Assembly (NCBI RefSeq): GCF_001975725.1
Contig: NZ_CP019434.1
Span: forward strand, 930,001 to 994,000
Direction: 5' to 3'
Source: Acidihalobacter ferrooxydans
GTDB taxonomy: Bacteria; Pseudomonadota; Gammaproteobacteria; DSM-5130; Acidihalobacteraceae
Length of the DNA stretch: 64,000 bases
Positions 55,219-64,000 of this stretch are shown here, piece after piece (position 1 is the stretch's first letter; each line of letters starts with the position of its first letter). Made by a program: the position numbers and the translations under genes. The notes under the pieces are model-generated. The model saw only the letters and a program-made list of their open reading frames with translations, was not told the DNA's origin and did not search any database.

Positions 55219-56523
55219 TCAGGCGGATGATGCAGCGATGCTGCCTGCGCAATCGCGCGCGCTGCGCACGGCGCTTTCAAGCGTGGCGGGCAGGCCGGTG
55301 GAGAGATAGTCGCCGGCCAGCCACAGACCTTTGAGCGCGGTCTCCGGGGCAGGGCGTAGCGTTTCGGCGTCCGGGGTGGCGGCGAAGGTGGCGCGCTGTT
55401 CGCGGATCACCCAACTGGCACGCGGGCGGCCCCATTCCGGGAATAGACGGTTGAGCTGGCGCACGGCGGCGTCGATGAGCGCCGCGTTGTCGAGCGCCCT
55501 ATGCGGGCCGGGCCCGCTGATGACGCCGGCGATCACGCCGGGTTCGCCGCCGAAGCCGCGATCGAACACCCACTGCAAGGGCCCGTCGAGCAGGCCGCGC
55601 ATGGCCGGTTGCATCTGGATTTCCGGGTCGTAGTCGAGGTAGACGGTGACGATGGGGAGTGCCTGGAGGCGCGAAATCCGTGCGGCGAGCGCGCTGGTCT
55701 CGGCATGCGGTGTCAGCAGCCGGGCGGTTTCCCAGGGGCCGCAGGCGAGGATGACGGTGGTGGCCGGAATGATATCGCCGGAGCGTAGCGCGACACCGCT
55801 GACGCTGCCGCCCTGCACTAGCAGATGTTTGACGCGCGAGCCGTGACGGATGTCGGCGCCGTGCGCGCGCAGATAGGCTTGCGCCGGCTCGGGTAACACG
55901 CGGCCGAGCGCGCGGCTTGGAATGAGCAGGGCCGATTGCCGGCGGTTGGCAAGGGCTTCGTCCAGCACGCGGTGGAACACGCTGGCGGCTGCGGTCCGGG
56001 CTGGGGTGTTGAGCGCGGCGAGGCACAGCGGCTCCCAGACCTGCCGGCGCATGCGTGGCGGTTGTGCGGTGGCTTCCAGCCAGGCGGACACGGTGCTTGT
56101 GGCAGGGGGTGGCCGGCGCAGCCGGTGTGCGGCGCGTAGCCAGCGCCAGCGCTCGGGCAGGGCGATGCCTGCGGCGCCGAGCAGCCCCTGGGCGAGGTGC
56201 AGGCGGCCGGGCAACCTGCCGGCCCGGATGTGCAGGTGGCCGTTGGGGGCGTCGTCGTGCATGAGCAATTCCAGCGGCATGCGGGCGAATACGTCCTCTT
56301 CCGGCACGCCCAGGCGGTCAAGCAGGGCGCGGGTTTCGCGGTAGGCGCCGAGCAACAGGTGCTGGCCATTGTCGAAGGTGCGGCCCGCATGACGCACGCT
56401 GCGTGCCCGTCCGCCGGATACGGTGGCGGTTTCGAGCAGGCTGACTGCATGGCCTTGAGCGCTGAGTTCGACCGCGGCAGACAAACCGGCCCAGCCGGCC
56501 CCGACGATGACGATGGGGTTCAT
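55219..56523 (-). CDS. hpnE: Hydroxysqualene dehydroxylase
   Basis: FAD-dependent amine-oxidase-fold enzyme of 434 aa, converting hydroxysqualene to squalene for hopanoid synthesis. The FAD motif is IVIVGAGWAGLSAAVELSAQG near the N-terminus; NGQHLLLGAYRETRAL and the end LWLAGDYLSTGLPATLESAVRSA are typical of HpnE. ATG 56523 overlaps the hpnD stop by 4 bp (ATGA). hpnC is not in the window, and neither is squalene-hopene cyclase. Confidence 0.9.
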   Translation of the reverse strand: MNPIVIVGAGWAGLSAAVELSAQGHAVSLLETATVSGGRARSVRHAGRTFDNGQHLLLGAYRETRALLDRLGVPEEDVFARMPLELLMHDDAPNGHLHIRAGRLPGRLHLAQGLLGAAGIALPERWRWLRAAHRLRRPPPATSTVSAWLEATAQPPRMRRQVWEPLCLAALNTPARTAAASVFHRVLDEALANRRQSALLIPSRALGRVLPEPAQAYLRAHGADIRHGSRVKHLLVQGGSVSGVALRSGDIIPATTVILACGPWETARLLTPHAETSALAARISRLQALPIVTVYLDYDPEIQMQPAMRGLLDGPLQWVFDRGFGGEPGVIAGVISGPGPHRALDNAALIDAAVRQLNRLFPEWGRPRASWVIREQRATFAATPDAETLRPAPETALKGLWLAGDYLSTGLPATLESAVRSARDCAGSIAASSA

Positions 56524-57386
56524 GCGGTGCGCGCCAGGCGACGGTGTCGGTGATTTTCGCGTCGCGCGGTGCGCCAGGCGATCCACAGCTTGCGCAGCGG
56601 GGTGAGGCGGATGCGGTGTTCGAGGATGCGGTAGCCATCGCGCTCGATTTCGTCGAGCAGACGCAGGTAGATTTCGGCCATGATCAGGCCGCTGCGCTGG
56701 GCGTGGCGGTCGGCGTCGGGCAGTTGATCGAACGCGCGGCGATAGTAGTCGCGGGCACGCGAGGCCTGAAACGCGAACAGTTCACGCACGGCGTCGGTGG
56801 TGGCGGAGGTGCGCAGTGTCTCGGGGGCGACGCCGAAGCGCTTGAGCTCGTCCAGCGGCAGGTAGACCCGGCCGCGCGCGGCATCTTCGCGCACGTCGCG
56901 CAGGATATTGGTGAGCTGGAAGGCCAGGCCGAGATCGTTGGCGTAGCGCAAGGTGGCCTCGTCCGTGTAGCCGAAGATGCGGGTGGCGAGCAGGCCGACG
57001 ACGCCGGCGACACGATAGCAGTACAGCGACAGCTCGGTGAAGCTGGGGTAGGCGTCGTAGTCGAGGTCCATCTGCATGCCGTCGATAATGTCGCGCAGGT
57101 GTTCCTGCGCCAGCGCGTAGGTCTGCACGGCCGGGGCCAGCGCGCGGGTCACGGGGTGTTGCGGTACGCCGGCGTAGAGGCGGTCGATTTCCTCGCGCCA
57201 CCAGGCGAGTTTGGTGCTGGCGATGCCGGTGTCGCTGCATTCGTCGACCACGTCGTCGACTTCGCGGCAGAACGCGTACAGGGCGACGATGGCGCGGCGG
57301 CGCTCCTCGGGCAGGAAAAGGAAGCTGTAATAGAAGCTGGAGCCGCTGCGCGCGGCCTTTTGCTGGCAGTACTCGTCGGGCGTCAT
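56520..57386 (-). CDS. hpnD: Presqualene diphosphate synthase
   Basis: Enzyme of 288 aa joining two farnesyl diphosphates. Both Asp-rich motifs are present: DDVVDE (first) and DVREDAARGRVYLP with the preceding NILRD (second), plus YCYRVAGVVGLL. It matches HpnD of the three-step HpnCDE squalene route. It starts the hpnD-hpnE pair; queG precedes at 57447 on the same strand with a 60-bp gap. Hopanoids stiffen membranes and lower proton leak, suiting an acid habitat. Confidence 0.9.
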   Translation of the reverse strand: MTPDEYCQQKAARSGSSFYYSFLFLPEERRRAIVALYAFCREVDDVVDECSDTGIASTKLAWWREEIDRLYAGVPQHPVTRALAPAVQTYALAQEHLRDIIDGMQMDLDYDAYPSFTELSLYCYRVAGVVGLLATRIFGYTDEATLRYANDLGLAFQLTNILRDVREDAARGRVYLPLDELKRFGVAPETLRTSATTDAVRELFAFQASRARDYYRRAFDQLPDADRHAQRSGLIMAEIYLRLLDEIERDGYRILEHRIRLTPLRKLWIAWRTARRENHRHRRLARTA

Positions 57387-57446
57387 GCGGGCATCGGTTG
57401 GGCGACTGTCGGGCAGTGTAACCGATGGGCGACCGCAAGGACGGAC

Positions 57447-58484
57447 TCAGCCATGCTGCGCCAGCGCCCAGGCGACGTGTTCCCGCACCAGTGCGTCGGG
57501 ATGATCGGTGCGCGCGCGCAAGGCGGCGATGACGGCGGGGCTGCGCGGTGCGTTGCCCAGGGCGACGGCGATGTTGCGCAGCCAGCGTGCGTGGCCGATC
57601 CGCCGGATGGCGGAGCCTTCGGTGCGGGCGAGAAATTCGGCCTCGTCCCAGGCGAACAGCTCGATCAGGCGCGGCGCGTCGAGGCCGTCGCGCGGGGCGA
57701 AGTCCGGTTCCGCGGCGGGGCGGGCGAAACGGTTCCACGGGCACACGAGCTGGCAGTCGTCGCAGCCGTAGATGCGGTTGCCGAGCAGCGGGCGCAGCGG
57801 TTCGGGGATCGCGCCGTGGAGCTCGATGGTGAGGTAGGAGATGCAGCGTCGGGCATCGAGCTGATACGGCGCGACGATGGCCTGCGTCGGGCAGATGTCG
57901 AGGCAGGCCTGGCAGTGGCCGCAGTGGGCATCGCCGGCGGCGTCGACGGGCAGCGGCAGGTCGGTGTAAAGCTCGCCGAGAAAAAACCACGAGCCGGCGT
58001 CGCGGGCGAGCAGGTTGGTGTGTTTGCCGATCCAGCCGAGTCCGGCTTTCTGCGCCAGCGGCTTTTCCAGCACCGGGGCGCTGTCGACGAAGGCGCGGTA
58101 GCCGAACGGGCCGACCTGCGCTTCGATGCGCTCGGCGAGCCGTTGCAGCCGTTTGCGCATGACTTTGTGATAGTCGCGGCCCAGCGCGTAACGTGAGATG
58201 TATGCCGCAGTGGGCACGTTGAGCACGGTGTCCGCCTCGGCCCCGGCGGGCGGCAGATAGTCCATGCGCACGCAAATGACGCGCAGCGTGCCGGGGACCA
58301 GCTCGGCCGGATGGCTGCGCTTGCTGCCGTGGCGGGCCATGTAGTCCATCTCGCCGTGCCGGCCGGCGGCCAGCCAGGCGTGCAGATGTGCGTGCGCTTC
58401 GCTCAGATCGGTGTCGGTGATGCCGCAGGCGCCGAAGCCCAGCTCGCGCGCCCAGTGCTTGATCCGGGCGGCCAGACGGGTCAT
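57447..58484 (-). CDS. queG: Epoxyqueuosine reductase
   Basis: Cobalamin-dependent Fe-S enzyme of 345 aa from ATG 58484, performing the last step of queuosine synthesis. It has the DUF1730 domain, the 4Fe-4S boxes CGHCQACLDICPT and CDDCQLVCPWN, and a HEAT-like C-terminus. The ORF continues upstream through a hexanucleotide microsatellite to an ATG at 58613, which would add a 43-residue leader of Thr and Ala repeats. I prefer ATG 58484 because the family starts there, but the longer form cannot be excluded. Confidence 0.9.
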   Translation of the reverse strand: MTRLAARIKHWARELGFGACGITDTDLSEAHAHLHAWLAAGRHGEMDYMARHGSKRSHPAELVPGTLRVICVRMDYLPPAGAEADTVLNVPTAAYISRYALGRDYHKVMRKRLQRLAERIEAQVGPFGYRAFVDSAPVLEKPLAQKAGLGWIGKHTNLLARDAGSWFFLGELYTDLPLPVDAAGDAHCGHCQACLDICPTQAIVAPYQLDARRCISYLTIELHGAIPEPLRPLLGNRIYGCDDCQLVCPWNRFARPAAEPDFAPRDGLDAPRLIELFAWDEAEFLARTEGSAIRRIGHARWLRNIAVALGNAPRSPAVIAALRARTDHPDALVREHVAWALAQHG

Positions 58485-58487
58485 GTC

Positions 58488-58559
<72 letters not shown>

Positions 58560-58628
58560 GGCGTGCTGGCCGGATGGGTCGGGCCGGGGCGGGCGTGGCG
58601 GGTTGCGCTTCATGCGGGGCGGGTTCGC

Positions 58629-59561
58629 TTACTGGCGGGCGCCGCGCCACTGCAGGCAGGCGGCAAGCGGGACACGCGGGTGCCAGACGAGTTCGATTTC
58701 GGCGCGGCGGGTATCGAGCGCCAGCGAATAGCGCGTGCCCTGCACCCAGCCGGGTTCGCCGACCGCAGGCGTGAGCCACCACAACAAGCGGTGGACGGCG
58801 CCGGCCGGGGCGAGCGGCAAGGGCAGGCGCAGGCGGCGGGTGCGGCCGAGCATGTCGTACAGGCTCAGCGCCGGTTGCGCGGCGAGGTTGAAGGCGCCGG
58901 TCGCGCGCTGGCGCAGGGCGAGCACGGCGGCGGCGGCGACGTCGTCCTCCCACACGCATTGGGTCAGCGCCCGCGAGGCGGGGTAGAAGGGCTGGCGCAG
59001 TACGTGGTTGAGGAAGGGGTGTGCGTGCGGGCCGATGATGGCATGCGGGCGCAGGCGGGTGACGGCGATGGCGGGATGCCCGCGTTCGAAGGCGTCGAGC
59101 AGGCGTTCGACGGCGACCTTGTCTTCGGCGTAGGCGAAGCCGGGCATCGGGCGCAGTGGCGCGGTCTCGGGGAGCAGCGGCGGGTTGTCCGGCCAGGCGC
59201 CGTAAACCGCGGCGCTGGAGACGAAGAGTATGTGGCGCAGCCGGTGCTGCGCGGCGGCCTCGAACATCTGCCGACTGCCGTCTACATTGATGGCGCGCAG
59301 TGTGGCACGGTCGTGCCGGCGGTGGCCGAGACCGCCGCCCATCAGCACGAAGGCCAGATGCAGCAAGGCGTCGGCACCGGCGCAGACTTCAGCGGCTGCC
59401 GGGTCGCGCACGTCGAGGCGGTGATGCCGGTAGCGCGGGTCGGCGTAGCGTGCGTCGCGGTGGTCGATGCCCAGGATGATCTCGATGCCCGGGTCGGCGA
59501 GCAACTGCGGGATCAGCACGCGCGCCAGTCGGCCGGCGCTGCCGGTGACGACCAGTCTCAT
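58629..59561 (-). CDS. NAD-dependent epimerase/dehydratase family protein
   Basis: Rossmann protein of 310 aa with the extended-SDR start VVTGSAGRLARVLIPQLL (GxxGxxG type), the ADALLHLAF segment, the catalytic FVSSAAVYG and, 20 residues later, YAEDKVAVE (YxxxK). All SDR catalytic residues are present. The substrate (nucleotide sugar, steroid-like or hopanoid-related) cannot be read. Its ATG overlaps the LLM gene stop (ATGA), so the two are co-translated. It is downstream of the LLM gene and upstream of queG. Confidence 0.83.
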   Translation of the reverse strand: MRLVVTGSAGRLARVLIPQLLADPGIEIILGIDHRDARYADPRYRHHRLDVRDPAAAEVCAGADALLHLAFVLMGGGLGHRRHDRATLRAINVDGSRQMFEAAAQHRLRHILFVSSAAVYGAWPDNPPLLPETAPLRPMPGFAYAEDKVAVERLLDAFERGHPAIAVTRLRPHAIIGPHAHPFLNHVLRQPFYPASRALTQCVWEDDVAAAAVLALRQRATGAFNLAAQPALSLYDMLGRTRRLRLPLPLAPAGAVHRLLWWLTPAVGEPGWVQGTRYSLALDTRRAEIELVWHPRVPLAACLQWRGARQ

Positions 59562-60652
59562 CGGAGGTGCGTCGAGCGGGCGAATTCCGGCATGACCTGC
59601 TCGGCGAACAGGCGCATGCCCGCTTCGGTCTGCGTGCGCGGCATGACGCCGGCGCCAAACGCGCACAGGACGTGGTCGACGCCGGCTTCGCGCAGTTCGC
59701 GCAGACGCTTGCGGCAGTGCGCGGGGTCGCCGACGAGGGTCATGCCGAGGGTTTCCAGCACGCTCAGGCTGATGGCCTTGCCGGCCAGGGTGCCGAGCTT
59801 GCCGAAGCGACGGTAGTACTCGTAACCCTCGTAGAGCTGTTCGAGGATGGCGCGGGTCTGCCCGAGCAGGTGGCGGTAGAACCAGACGAAGGCGTCGCGG
59901 GCCTCGCGGCGCGCGGTGCGGTGGTCGGCGTGGCAGTGGATGCCGACGGTCATGGCAATGCGCCGGTTCTGATCCGGGCGCGGCGCCCCGTTGCCGTGAT
60001 GGCGCTGCCAGGCGTCGTGGTAGCGGCGGATGTCCTCGCGTACCATGAACCAGGGTTTGAACGGGCCGACCAGCACGCCGACACCGGCCTGGGCGGCCAG
60101 TTCGAAGCTCTCCGGGCTGACCGCGGCGGCCCAGATCGGTGGGTGCGGGCGCTGCACGGCGTGGGGGAGGATGCGCAGACCGTCGAAGTCGAAATGCCGG
60201 CCGTGATGGGTGATTTCGCCGGTGGCGAGCGCCTGACGGATGATGTCGAGCGATTCGGCGGTGTAGCTGCGGCTGTCGCGCATCTGGCGGCCGAAGGCGG
60301 CGTATTCGATGGGCGAGAAGCCGCGCCCATAGCCGAAGTCGACGCGCCCGCCGGAGAGGACGTCGAGCGTGGCGAGCCGTTCGGCGACCTGGATCGGGTG
60401 GTGGTAGGGCAGTGGCACAATGGCGTGGCCGAGGCGCAGGCGGCGCGTGCGTTGGCTGGCGGCGGCAAGGAACAGCGCCGGCGCGGTGCTGTGCGAGTAT
60501 TCCGGCATGAAGTGGTGTTCGACCAGCCAGCCGGTGGTGAAACCGAGGGTTTCGGCCAGCGTCCACAGGTCGAGCGTGTCGGAAAACACCTCGGTTTCGC
60601 GACGGTCGGCGAAGTCGGGTACGGATAATTCGTTGAAAAGGTCGAAGTGCAT
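59558..60652 (-). CDS. LLM-class flavin-dependent oxidoreductase
   Basis: Protein of 364 aa of the bacterial luciferase/alkanesulfonate monooxygenase-like family. Opens MHFDLFNELSVP, with TTGWLVEHHFMPEYSHS, then GRVDFGYGRGFSPIEYAAFG and PPIWAAAVSPESFELAAQAG, all typical LLM segments. FMNH2-dependent oxidation of an unknown substrate. ATG 60652 is the family start; the ORF extends to 60757 into non-coding DNA. It shares a transcript with the epimerase. The 386-bp gap to mlaF contains no gene. Confidence 0.82.
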   Translation of the reverse strand: MHFDLFNELSVPDFADRRETEVFSDTLDLWTLAETLGFTTGWLVEHHFMPEYSHSTAPALFLAAASQRTRRLRLGHAIVPLPYHHPIQVAERLATLDVLSGGRVDFGYGRGFSPIEYAAFGRQMRDSRSYTAESLDIIRQALATGEITHHGRHFDFDGLRILPHAVQRPHPPIWAAAVSPESFELAAQAGVGVLVGPFKPWFMVREDIRRYHDAWQRHHGNGAPRPDQNRRIAMTVGIHCHADHRTARREARDAFVWFYRHLLGQTRAILEQLYEGYEYYRRFGKLGTLAGKAISLSVLETLGMTLVGDPAHCRKRLRELREAGVDHVLCAFGAGVMPRTQTEAGMRLFAEQVMPEFARSTHLR

Positions 60653-61038
60653 GGCGTGGGAGTGTACTACGTGTACGCGCTGCCGCTCTGGCGGGCTCGC
60701 GCGTAAATATTGATGTCCGAATACGTGCTGTTTGCTGTCTTGGCAAGGCTGTTTCATGAATTTATGCTGAGATCGCGCCGGATACGAACTTCATGAGGTA
60801 GCTCCGCAGGAGCGGCGTATCGGTGATGACGGTTGCCTGAGGAAAGATCCCTTGCGCATTGATAGACCCGCAAGATCGCTGCAAATTGTGAAGCATCCAG
60901 GTTCAGTCTGCTCGCGTCAGAATGAATCGGAGACTCCCTGATGGATCAGTCCGGTGGCTGCTGTCGCCGACGCGAGACGGTTGACAGAATGGGGGTCTTC
61001 CCGAAAACTGCGCCCTTCTTTACTGATGGCCTTGCTTG
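60653..61038. other. Intergenic region between LLM gene and mlaF
   Basis: No gene seen. A TTGACA at 60981-60986 could be the -35 of the mla operon; the matching -10 position (AAAACT, 61004-61009) is weak. No repeat or terminator is clear. Confidence 0.4.
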
Positions 61039-61851
61039 ATGCCTGCCGACCCCACCCCTCTGATCCAGATCGAGAACCTCAGCTATCGTCGCGGCGACCG
61101 GTTGATTTTCGACGGGCTGAACGTGGTCGTGCCGCGTGGTACGGTGACCGCGATCATGGGGCCGAGCGGTACCGGCAAAACAACCTTGCTCAAGCTGATC
61201 GGCGCACAATTGCGGCCCTCGGGAGGCCGGATTCTGGTCGATGGCGAAGATGTGCATCGCCAGTCCGGAGCGGCGCTCTATAAGCTGCGTCGGCGCATGG
61301 GAATGCTGTTCCAGACCGGCGCGTTGCTCACCGATCTGAATGTGTTCGAGAATGTCGCGTTTCCGTTGCGCGAGAATACCCGGTTGCCGGAAGGCGTGCT
61401 GCGCAGTCTGGTGCTGATGAAGTTGCAGTCGGTCGGCCTGCGCGGTGCGCGCGATCTGATGCCCAGCGAACTGTCAGGGGGTATGGCGCGCCGCGTTGCG
61501 CTGGCGCGCGCGATTGCACTGGACCCGATGATGATCATGTACGATGAACCGTTCACCGGCCTCGATCCGATCACGATGGATACCATCGTGTCGCTGATCA
61601 AGCGTTTGAACGATGGGCTCGGCTTGACCAGCATTGTGGTTTCGCACGATGTGCCCGAGACGCTGAGCATTGCCAATCAGATTTATTTGATTTCGGGTGG
61701 CAAGGTGATGGCGCAGGGTACGCCAGCCGAACTGCGCGACAATACCTCGCCGTGGGTGCGGCAGTTTCTGGACGGCGAGGCCGATGGCCCGGTGCCGTTC
61801 CACTATCCTGCGCCCGATTATGCCGACGACCTGCTGGGCAGCGCACGATGA
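61039..61851 (+). CDS. mlaF: Phospholipid ABC transporter ATP-binding protein
   Basis: ATPase of 270 aa with Walker A GPSGTGKT, signature [16 protein letters not shown] (the Mla-type SGGM), Walker [14 protein letters not shown], and the extra C-terminal stretch of MlaF. It powers retrograde or anterograde phospholipid movement across the envelope with MlaEDB. ATG 61039 is preferred over the adjacent TTG 61036. Overlaps mlaE by 4 bp. Confidence 0.95.
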   Translation: MPADPTPLIQIENLSYRRGDRLIFDGLNVVVPRGTVTAIMGPSGTGKTTLLKLIGAQLRPSGGRILVDGEDVHRQSGAALYKLRRRMGMLFQTGALLTDLNVFENVAFPLRENTRLPEGVLRSLVLMKLQSVGLRGARDLMPSELSGGMARRVALARAIALDPMMIMYDEPFTGLDPITMDTIVSLIKRLNDGLGLTSIVVSHDVPETLSIANQIYLISGGKVMAQGTPAELRDNTSPWVRQFLDGEADGPVPFHYPAPDYADDLLGSAR

Positions 61852-62633
61852 TCCTCGATCGCCTCCAGGCGTTGGGCCGCTGGACGCTGAACGGTTTCGC
61901 CCGCCTGGGCCGCGCGGGCATGTTTTTGCTGCGCGTGCTCGCGTCGCTCGGGATGTCCGTGCGCCGACCGGGTCTGGTGGTGCATGAGCTGTATTCCGCC
62001 GGCGTACTGTCGTTGCTGATTGTGGCGGTGGCGGGCCTGTTCGTCGGCATGGTGCTCGCCTTGCAGGGTTATGTCACGCTGGTCAGGTTCAATGCGTTGA
62101 GTTCGCTCGGCGTGGTCGTCGCGCTGTCGCTGGTGCGCGAACTCGGGCCGGTGCTGACCGCGCTGCTGTTCGCCGGTCGGGCGGGGTCGGCGCTGACCGC
62201 CGAAATCGGGCTGATGAAGGCGACCGAGCAGCTTTCGGCCATGGAAATGATGGCGGTCGATCCGTTTCGTCGCGTGATCGGCCCGCGTTTTGTCGCGGCG
62301 TTCATCGCGGTGCCGTTGCTGACGTTGATCTTCGACGCGGTCGGCGTATTCGGCGGTTATCTGGTCGGGGTCAGGCTGCTCGGCGTGGACGACGGCGTGT
62401 TCTGGTCGGCGATGCACAGTGCGGTGAGCCTGCGCGGCGATGTGTTCAACGGCATGCTCAAGAGTCTCGTGTTCGGTTTCGTCGCGGCATGGATTGCCGT
62501 CTTCGAGGGCTACGATGCGGCGCCGACGGCAGCCGGCGTGAGTCGTGCAACGACGCGCACCGTGGTCAACACGTCGCTGATCGTGCTTGGACTGGATTTC
62601 GTCATGACCGCGTTGATGTTCAGCGTGGGTTAA
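61848..62633 (+). CDS. mlaE: Phospholipid ABC transporter permease
   Basis: Inner-membrane permease of 261 aa with the MlaE pattern: [63 protein letters not shown], then two more helices. It sits between mlaF and mlaD as usual. ATG 61848 overlaps the mlaF stop; the ORF extends upstream to 61752 inside mlaF and is ignored. GG-rich ribosome signal in the mlaF end. Confidence 0.94.
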   Translation: MILDRLQALGRWTLNGFARLGRAGMFLLRVLASLGMSVRRPGLVVHELYSAGVLSLLIVAVAGLFVGMVLALQGYVTLVRFNALSSLGVVVALSLVRELGPVLTALLFAGRAGSALTAEIGLMKATEQLSAMEMMAVDPFRRVIGPRFVAAFIAVPLLTLIFDAVGVFGGYLVGVRLLGVDDGVFWSAMHSAVSLRGDVFNGMLKSLVFGFVAAWIAVFEGYDAAPTAAGVSRATTRTVVNTSLIVLGLDFVMTALMFSVG

Positions 62634-62720
62634 GGCAACAAGGTCTTGAATCATCCATGCCTGAGCGCCACAAAGGCATGGCTACAGGAAGTTCATTTAC
62701 CGCCTAGGTAGGGGAGCCCG

Positions 62721-63182
62721 ATGAAGAGCTCGCGTGCAGTGGAAATTATGGTTGGCCTGTTCGTGGCCGCAAGCGTGGCCGCGTTGCTGGTGCTGGCGCT
62801 CAAGGTCAGCAATATCAACAGCTTTACAAGCGACAATGGTTACAGCGTCTATGCCTATTTCAACGATATCGGCGGACTGAAGGTCGGGGCGCCGGTGACG
62901 GCGGCAGGGGTGACGGTCGGTCGGGTGACGGGCATCGGCTACGACTCGAAAAATTTCGAGGCCAGGGTGACGATGGAAATCAAACCGCAGTTCCACGATT
63001 TCCCGGTGGATAGCTCGGCCAATATTTATACTGCCGGGCTGCTCGGCGAGCAGTACATCTCGATTTCGCCCGGCTCTTCAATGAAGAACCTCAAGAACGG
63101 TGATCGTATCCAGTACACGCAGTCGGCTATCGTGTTGGAAAAAATTATCGGACAGCTGATGGTCAAATTGACCTCGAAGTGA
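62721..63182 (+). CDS. mlaD: Phospholipid-binding MCE-domain protein
   Basis: Protein of 153 aa with an N-terminal membrane anchor (VEIMVGLFVAASVAALLVLAL) and one MCE domain (VYAYFNDIGGLKVGAPVTAAG, then TAGLLGEQYISISPG), the periplasmic hexamer that holds phospholipids. The C-terminal amphipathic helix ending AIVLEKIIGQLMVKL forms the pore. AGGGGAGCC ribosome site. 88 bp separate it from mlaE. Confidence 0.94.
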   Translation: MKSSRAVEIMVGLFVAASVAALLVLALKVSNINSFTSDNGYSVYAYFNDIGGLKVGAPVTAAGVTVGRVTGIGYDSKNFEARVTMEIKPQFHDFPVDSSANIYTAGLLGEQYISISPGSSMKNLKNGDRIQYTQSAIVLEKIIGQLMVKLTSK

Positions 63183-63235
63183 CGGCGGCCGCGACATAAC
63201 GGCGCGGCGGTCGCAAGCGAGAAGGAGTACAGGTG

Positions 63236-63865
63236 ATGAAAAAATGGATCGGAATCTGGTTGGCAGTGTTGTTGCTGCCGTTTATGGCGCCCGCCTGGGC
63301 GGCGCAGAACCTGACGCCTGTACAGCAGGCGCAGGCGACTGTGGAGCATGCGGCAAATCAGGCACTCAAGGCTCTGCATGCGGAGCCCAAGGCTGATTTA
63401 TCCAAACCCGCGGTGATCGATGCGCTGATTGCGCACTATGTGCTGCCGGTGGTGGACATCGAGGCGTCGGCACGTCTGGTGCTAGGGCATTACTGGCGAA
63501 CCGCCACACCTGCCCAGCGCAAGGCGTTTGTCGAACAATTCAAGCATCTGTTGATCCGCACGTACGGCAAGTCCTTGAGTACATATCCAGGCGCGAAGAT
63601 TCGCTATCTGAGCAACCGTGATACCTCGGACGGGCGCTTCGCGACGGTGCATACCGAGGTTGTGCCGAACGGACATGCCCCGGTGTCCGTCGACTATGGA
63701 CTGTTCAAGGTCGGTGGCAAGTGGAAGATATACGATTTGACCATTTCCGGTCTAAGTCTGGTGCAGAGCTATCGCAGCACGTTTTCGGAGGAAATCCAGC
63801 AAACCAGTCTCCAGGCGCTGATCAAGCGTTTGACCAAGCAAAATCAGGCGGCCGGGAAGGGTTAG
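63236..63865 (+). CDS. mlaC: Periplasmic phospholipid-binding protein
   Basis: Protein of 209 aa with a signal peptide (MKKWIGIWLAVLLLPFMAPAWA) and the MlaC/Ttg2D fold: LIAHYVLPVVDIEASARLVLG, HYWRTATPAQRKAFVEQF, then VDYGLFKVGGKWKIYDLTISG with the lipid-binding pocket residues. It ferries phospholipids between outer-membrane MlaA and MlaFEDB. ATG 63236 after AAGGAG; GTG 63233 is adjacent. Confidence 0.94.
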   Translation: MKKWIGIWLAVLLLPFMAPAWAAQNLTPVQQAQATVEHAANQALKALHAEPKADLSKPAVIDALIAHYVLPVVDIEASARLVLGHYWRTATPAQRKAFVEQFKHLLIRTYGKSLSTYPGAKIRYLSNRDTSDGRFATVHTEVVPNGHAPVSVDYGLFKVGGKWKIYDLTISGLSLVQSYRSTFSEEIQQTSLQALIKRLTKQNQAAGKG

Positions 63866-63873
63866 GCAACATC

Positions 63874-64000
63874 ATGCCCGCCACTGTGCAAACCCTTGAC
63901 GAAGGGCGCTACGCGCTTGCCGGGACGCTGACGGTCGATACGGTGCCCGCACTGTGGCCACAGATCGAAGCGACCGTGGTGCATGGCCGCGAAATCCGGG
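63874..64000 (+). CDS. mlaB: STAS-domain protein (MlaB), cut by the right edge
   Basis: From ATG 63874, eight bp after mlaC, the frame reads MPATVQTLDEGRYALAG, LTVDTVPALWPQIEA, matching the STAS fold of MlaB, the cytoplasmic regulator that binds MlaF. Only 42 codons are visible. Confidence 0.82.
   Translation, partial: MPATVQTLDEGRYALAGTLTVDTVPALWPQIEATVVHGREIR

Overview
The window is about 64 kb of GC-rich, gene-dense bacterial chromosome. Gene content suggests an acidophilic, chemolithotrophic gammaproteobacterium of the Acidithiobacillus/Acidihalobacter/Acidiferrobacter kind. The clues are an SDR-Rieske-cytochrome b cluster resembling the petI operons of iron oxidisers, a MerC-type mer operon, a P-type proton ATPase, a ClC carrier and hopanoid genes. 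This placement is inference; no rRNA or marker phylogeny is available in the window.

Layout. 0-3 kb: ABC exporter (FtsX-like permease cut by the left edge, two ATPases, a secreted protein). 3-7.5 kb: OmpR-type two-component system, a GAF-PAS-PAS-GGDEF diguanylate cyclase and a PepSY protein. 7.5-12.4 kb: PAP2 phosphatase, a DedA-PAP2-LssY_C fusion carrying an in-frame insertion, a helicase remnant and a 455-aa unknown. 12.4-24.5 kb: an accessory metal/sulfur region that looks like a genomic island ending at tRNA-Leu(CAG). It holds merR/merC/merA with a thioredoxin-like and a CC-motif membrane protein, a broken ynfA, a CadC-like regulator with a metal permease, a second ArsR whose probable 20-bp operator recurs before a methyltransferase/Met-rich protein pair, GST, MFS, a persulfide-dioxygenase-like enzyme, an ArsR-rhodanese fusion, and an hsdR relic.

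24.7-27.8 kb: rnr-rlmB. 27.8-33.8 kb (minus strand): LOG protein, then an operon ppk2 - P-type H+-ATPase - phosphomannomutase-like pseudoenzyme - ppsA relic, preceded by two FNR-type boxes. 34.3-40.6 kb (plus strand): SDR, Rieske protein, cytochrome b, a heme-less third subunit, small membrane proteins and a ClC carrier. 40.8-55 kb (minus strand): a carbon and energy cluster with class I aldolase, glucan phosphorylase, phosphotransacetylase, DUF2934, MFS, a deleted gap gene, pyruvate dehydrogenase E2/E1beta/E1alpha, gpmA, an HdeD chimera, an AhpD-like protein, an E3-like flavoprotein and a Crp/Fnr regulator. Two copies of a short inverted-repeat element (MITE-like) lie here, one fused into the HdeD reading frame.

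55-60.7 kb: hpnE, hpnD, queG (with a hexanucleotide microsatellite), an epimerase and an LLM flavoenzyme. 61-64 kb: mlaFEDCB phospholipid transport, cut by the right edge.

The parts most worth a second look: (1) an FNR-box-associated glycogen/glycolysis/PDH/polyphosphate/proton-pump module that shows decay (gap scar, ppsA relic, hdeD chimera, E2 lacking its catalytic Asp) and contains a phosphohexomutase whose phosphoserine is replaced by Asp; (2) a bc-type complex cluster without any c-type heme protein; (3) the MITE pair with covarying terminal repeats; (4) the shared ArsR operator and Met-rich proteins.
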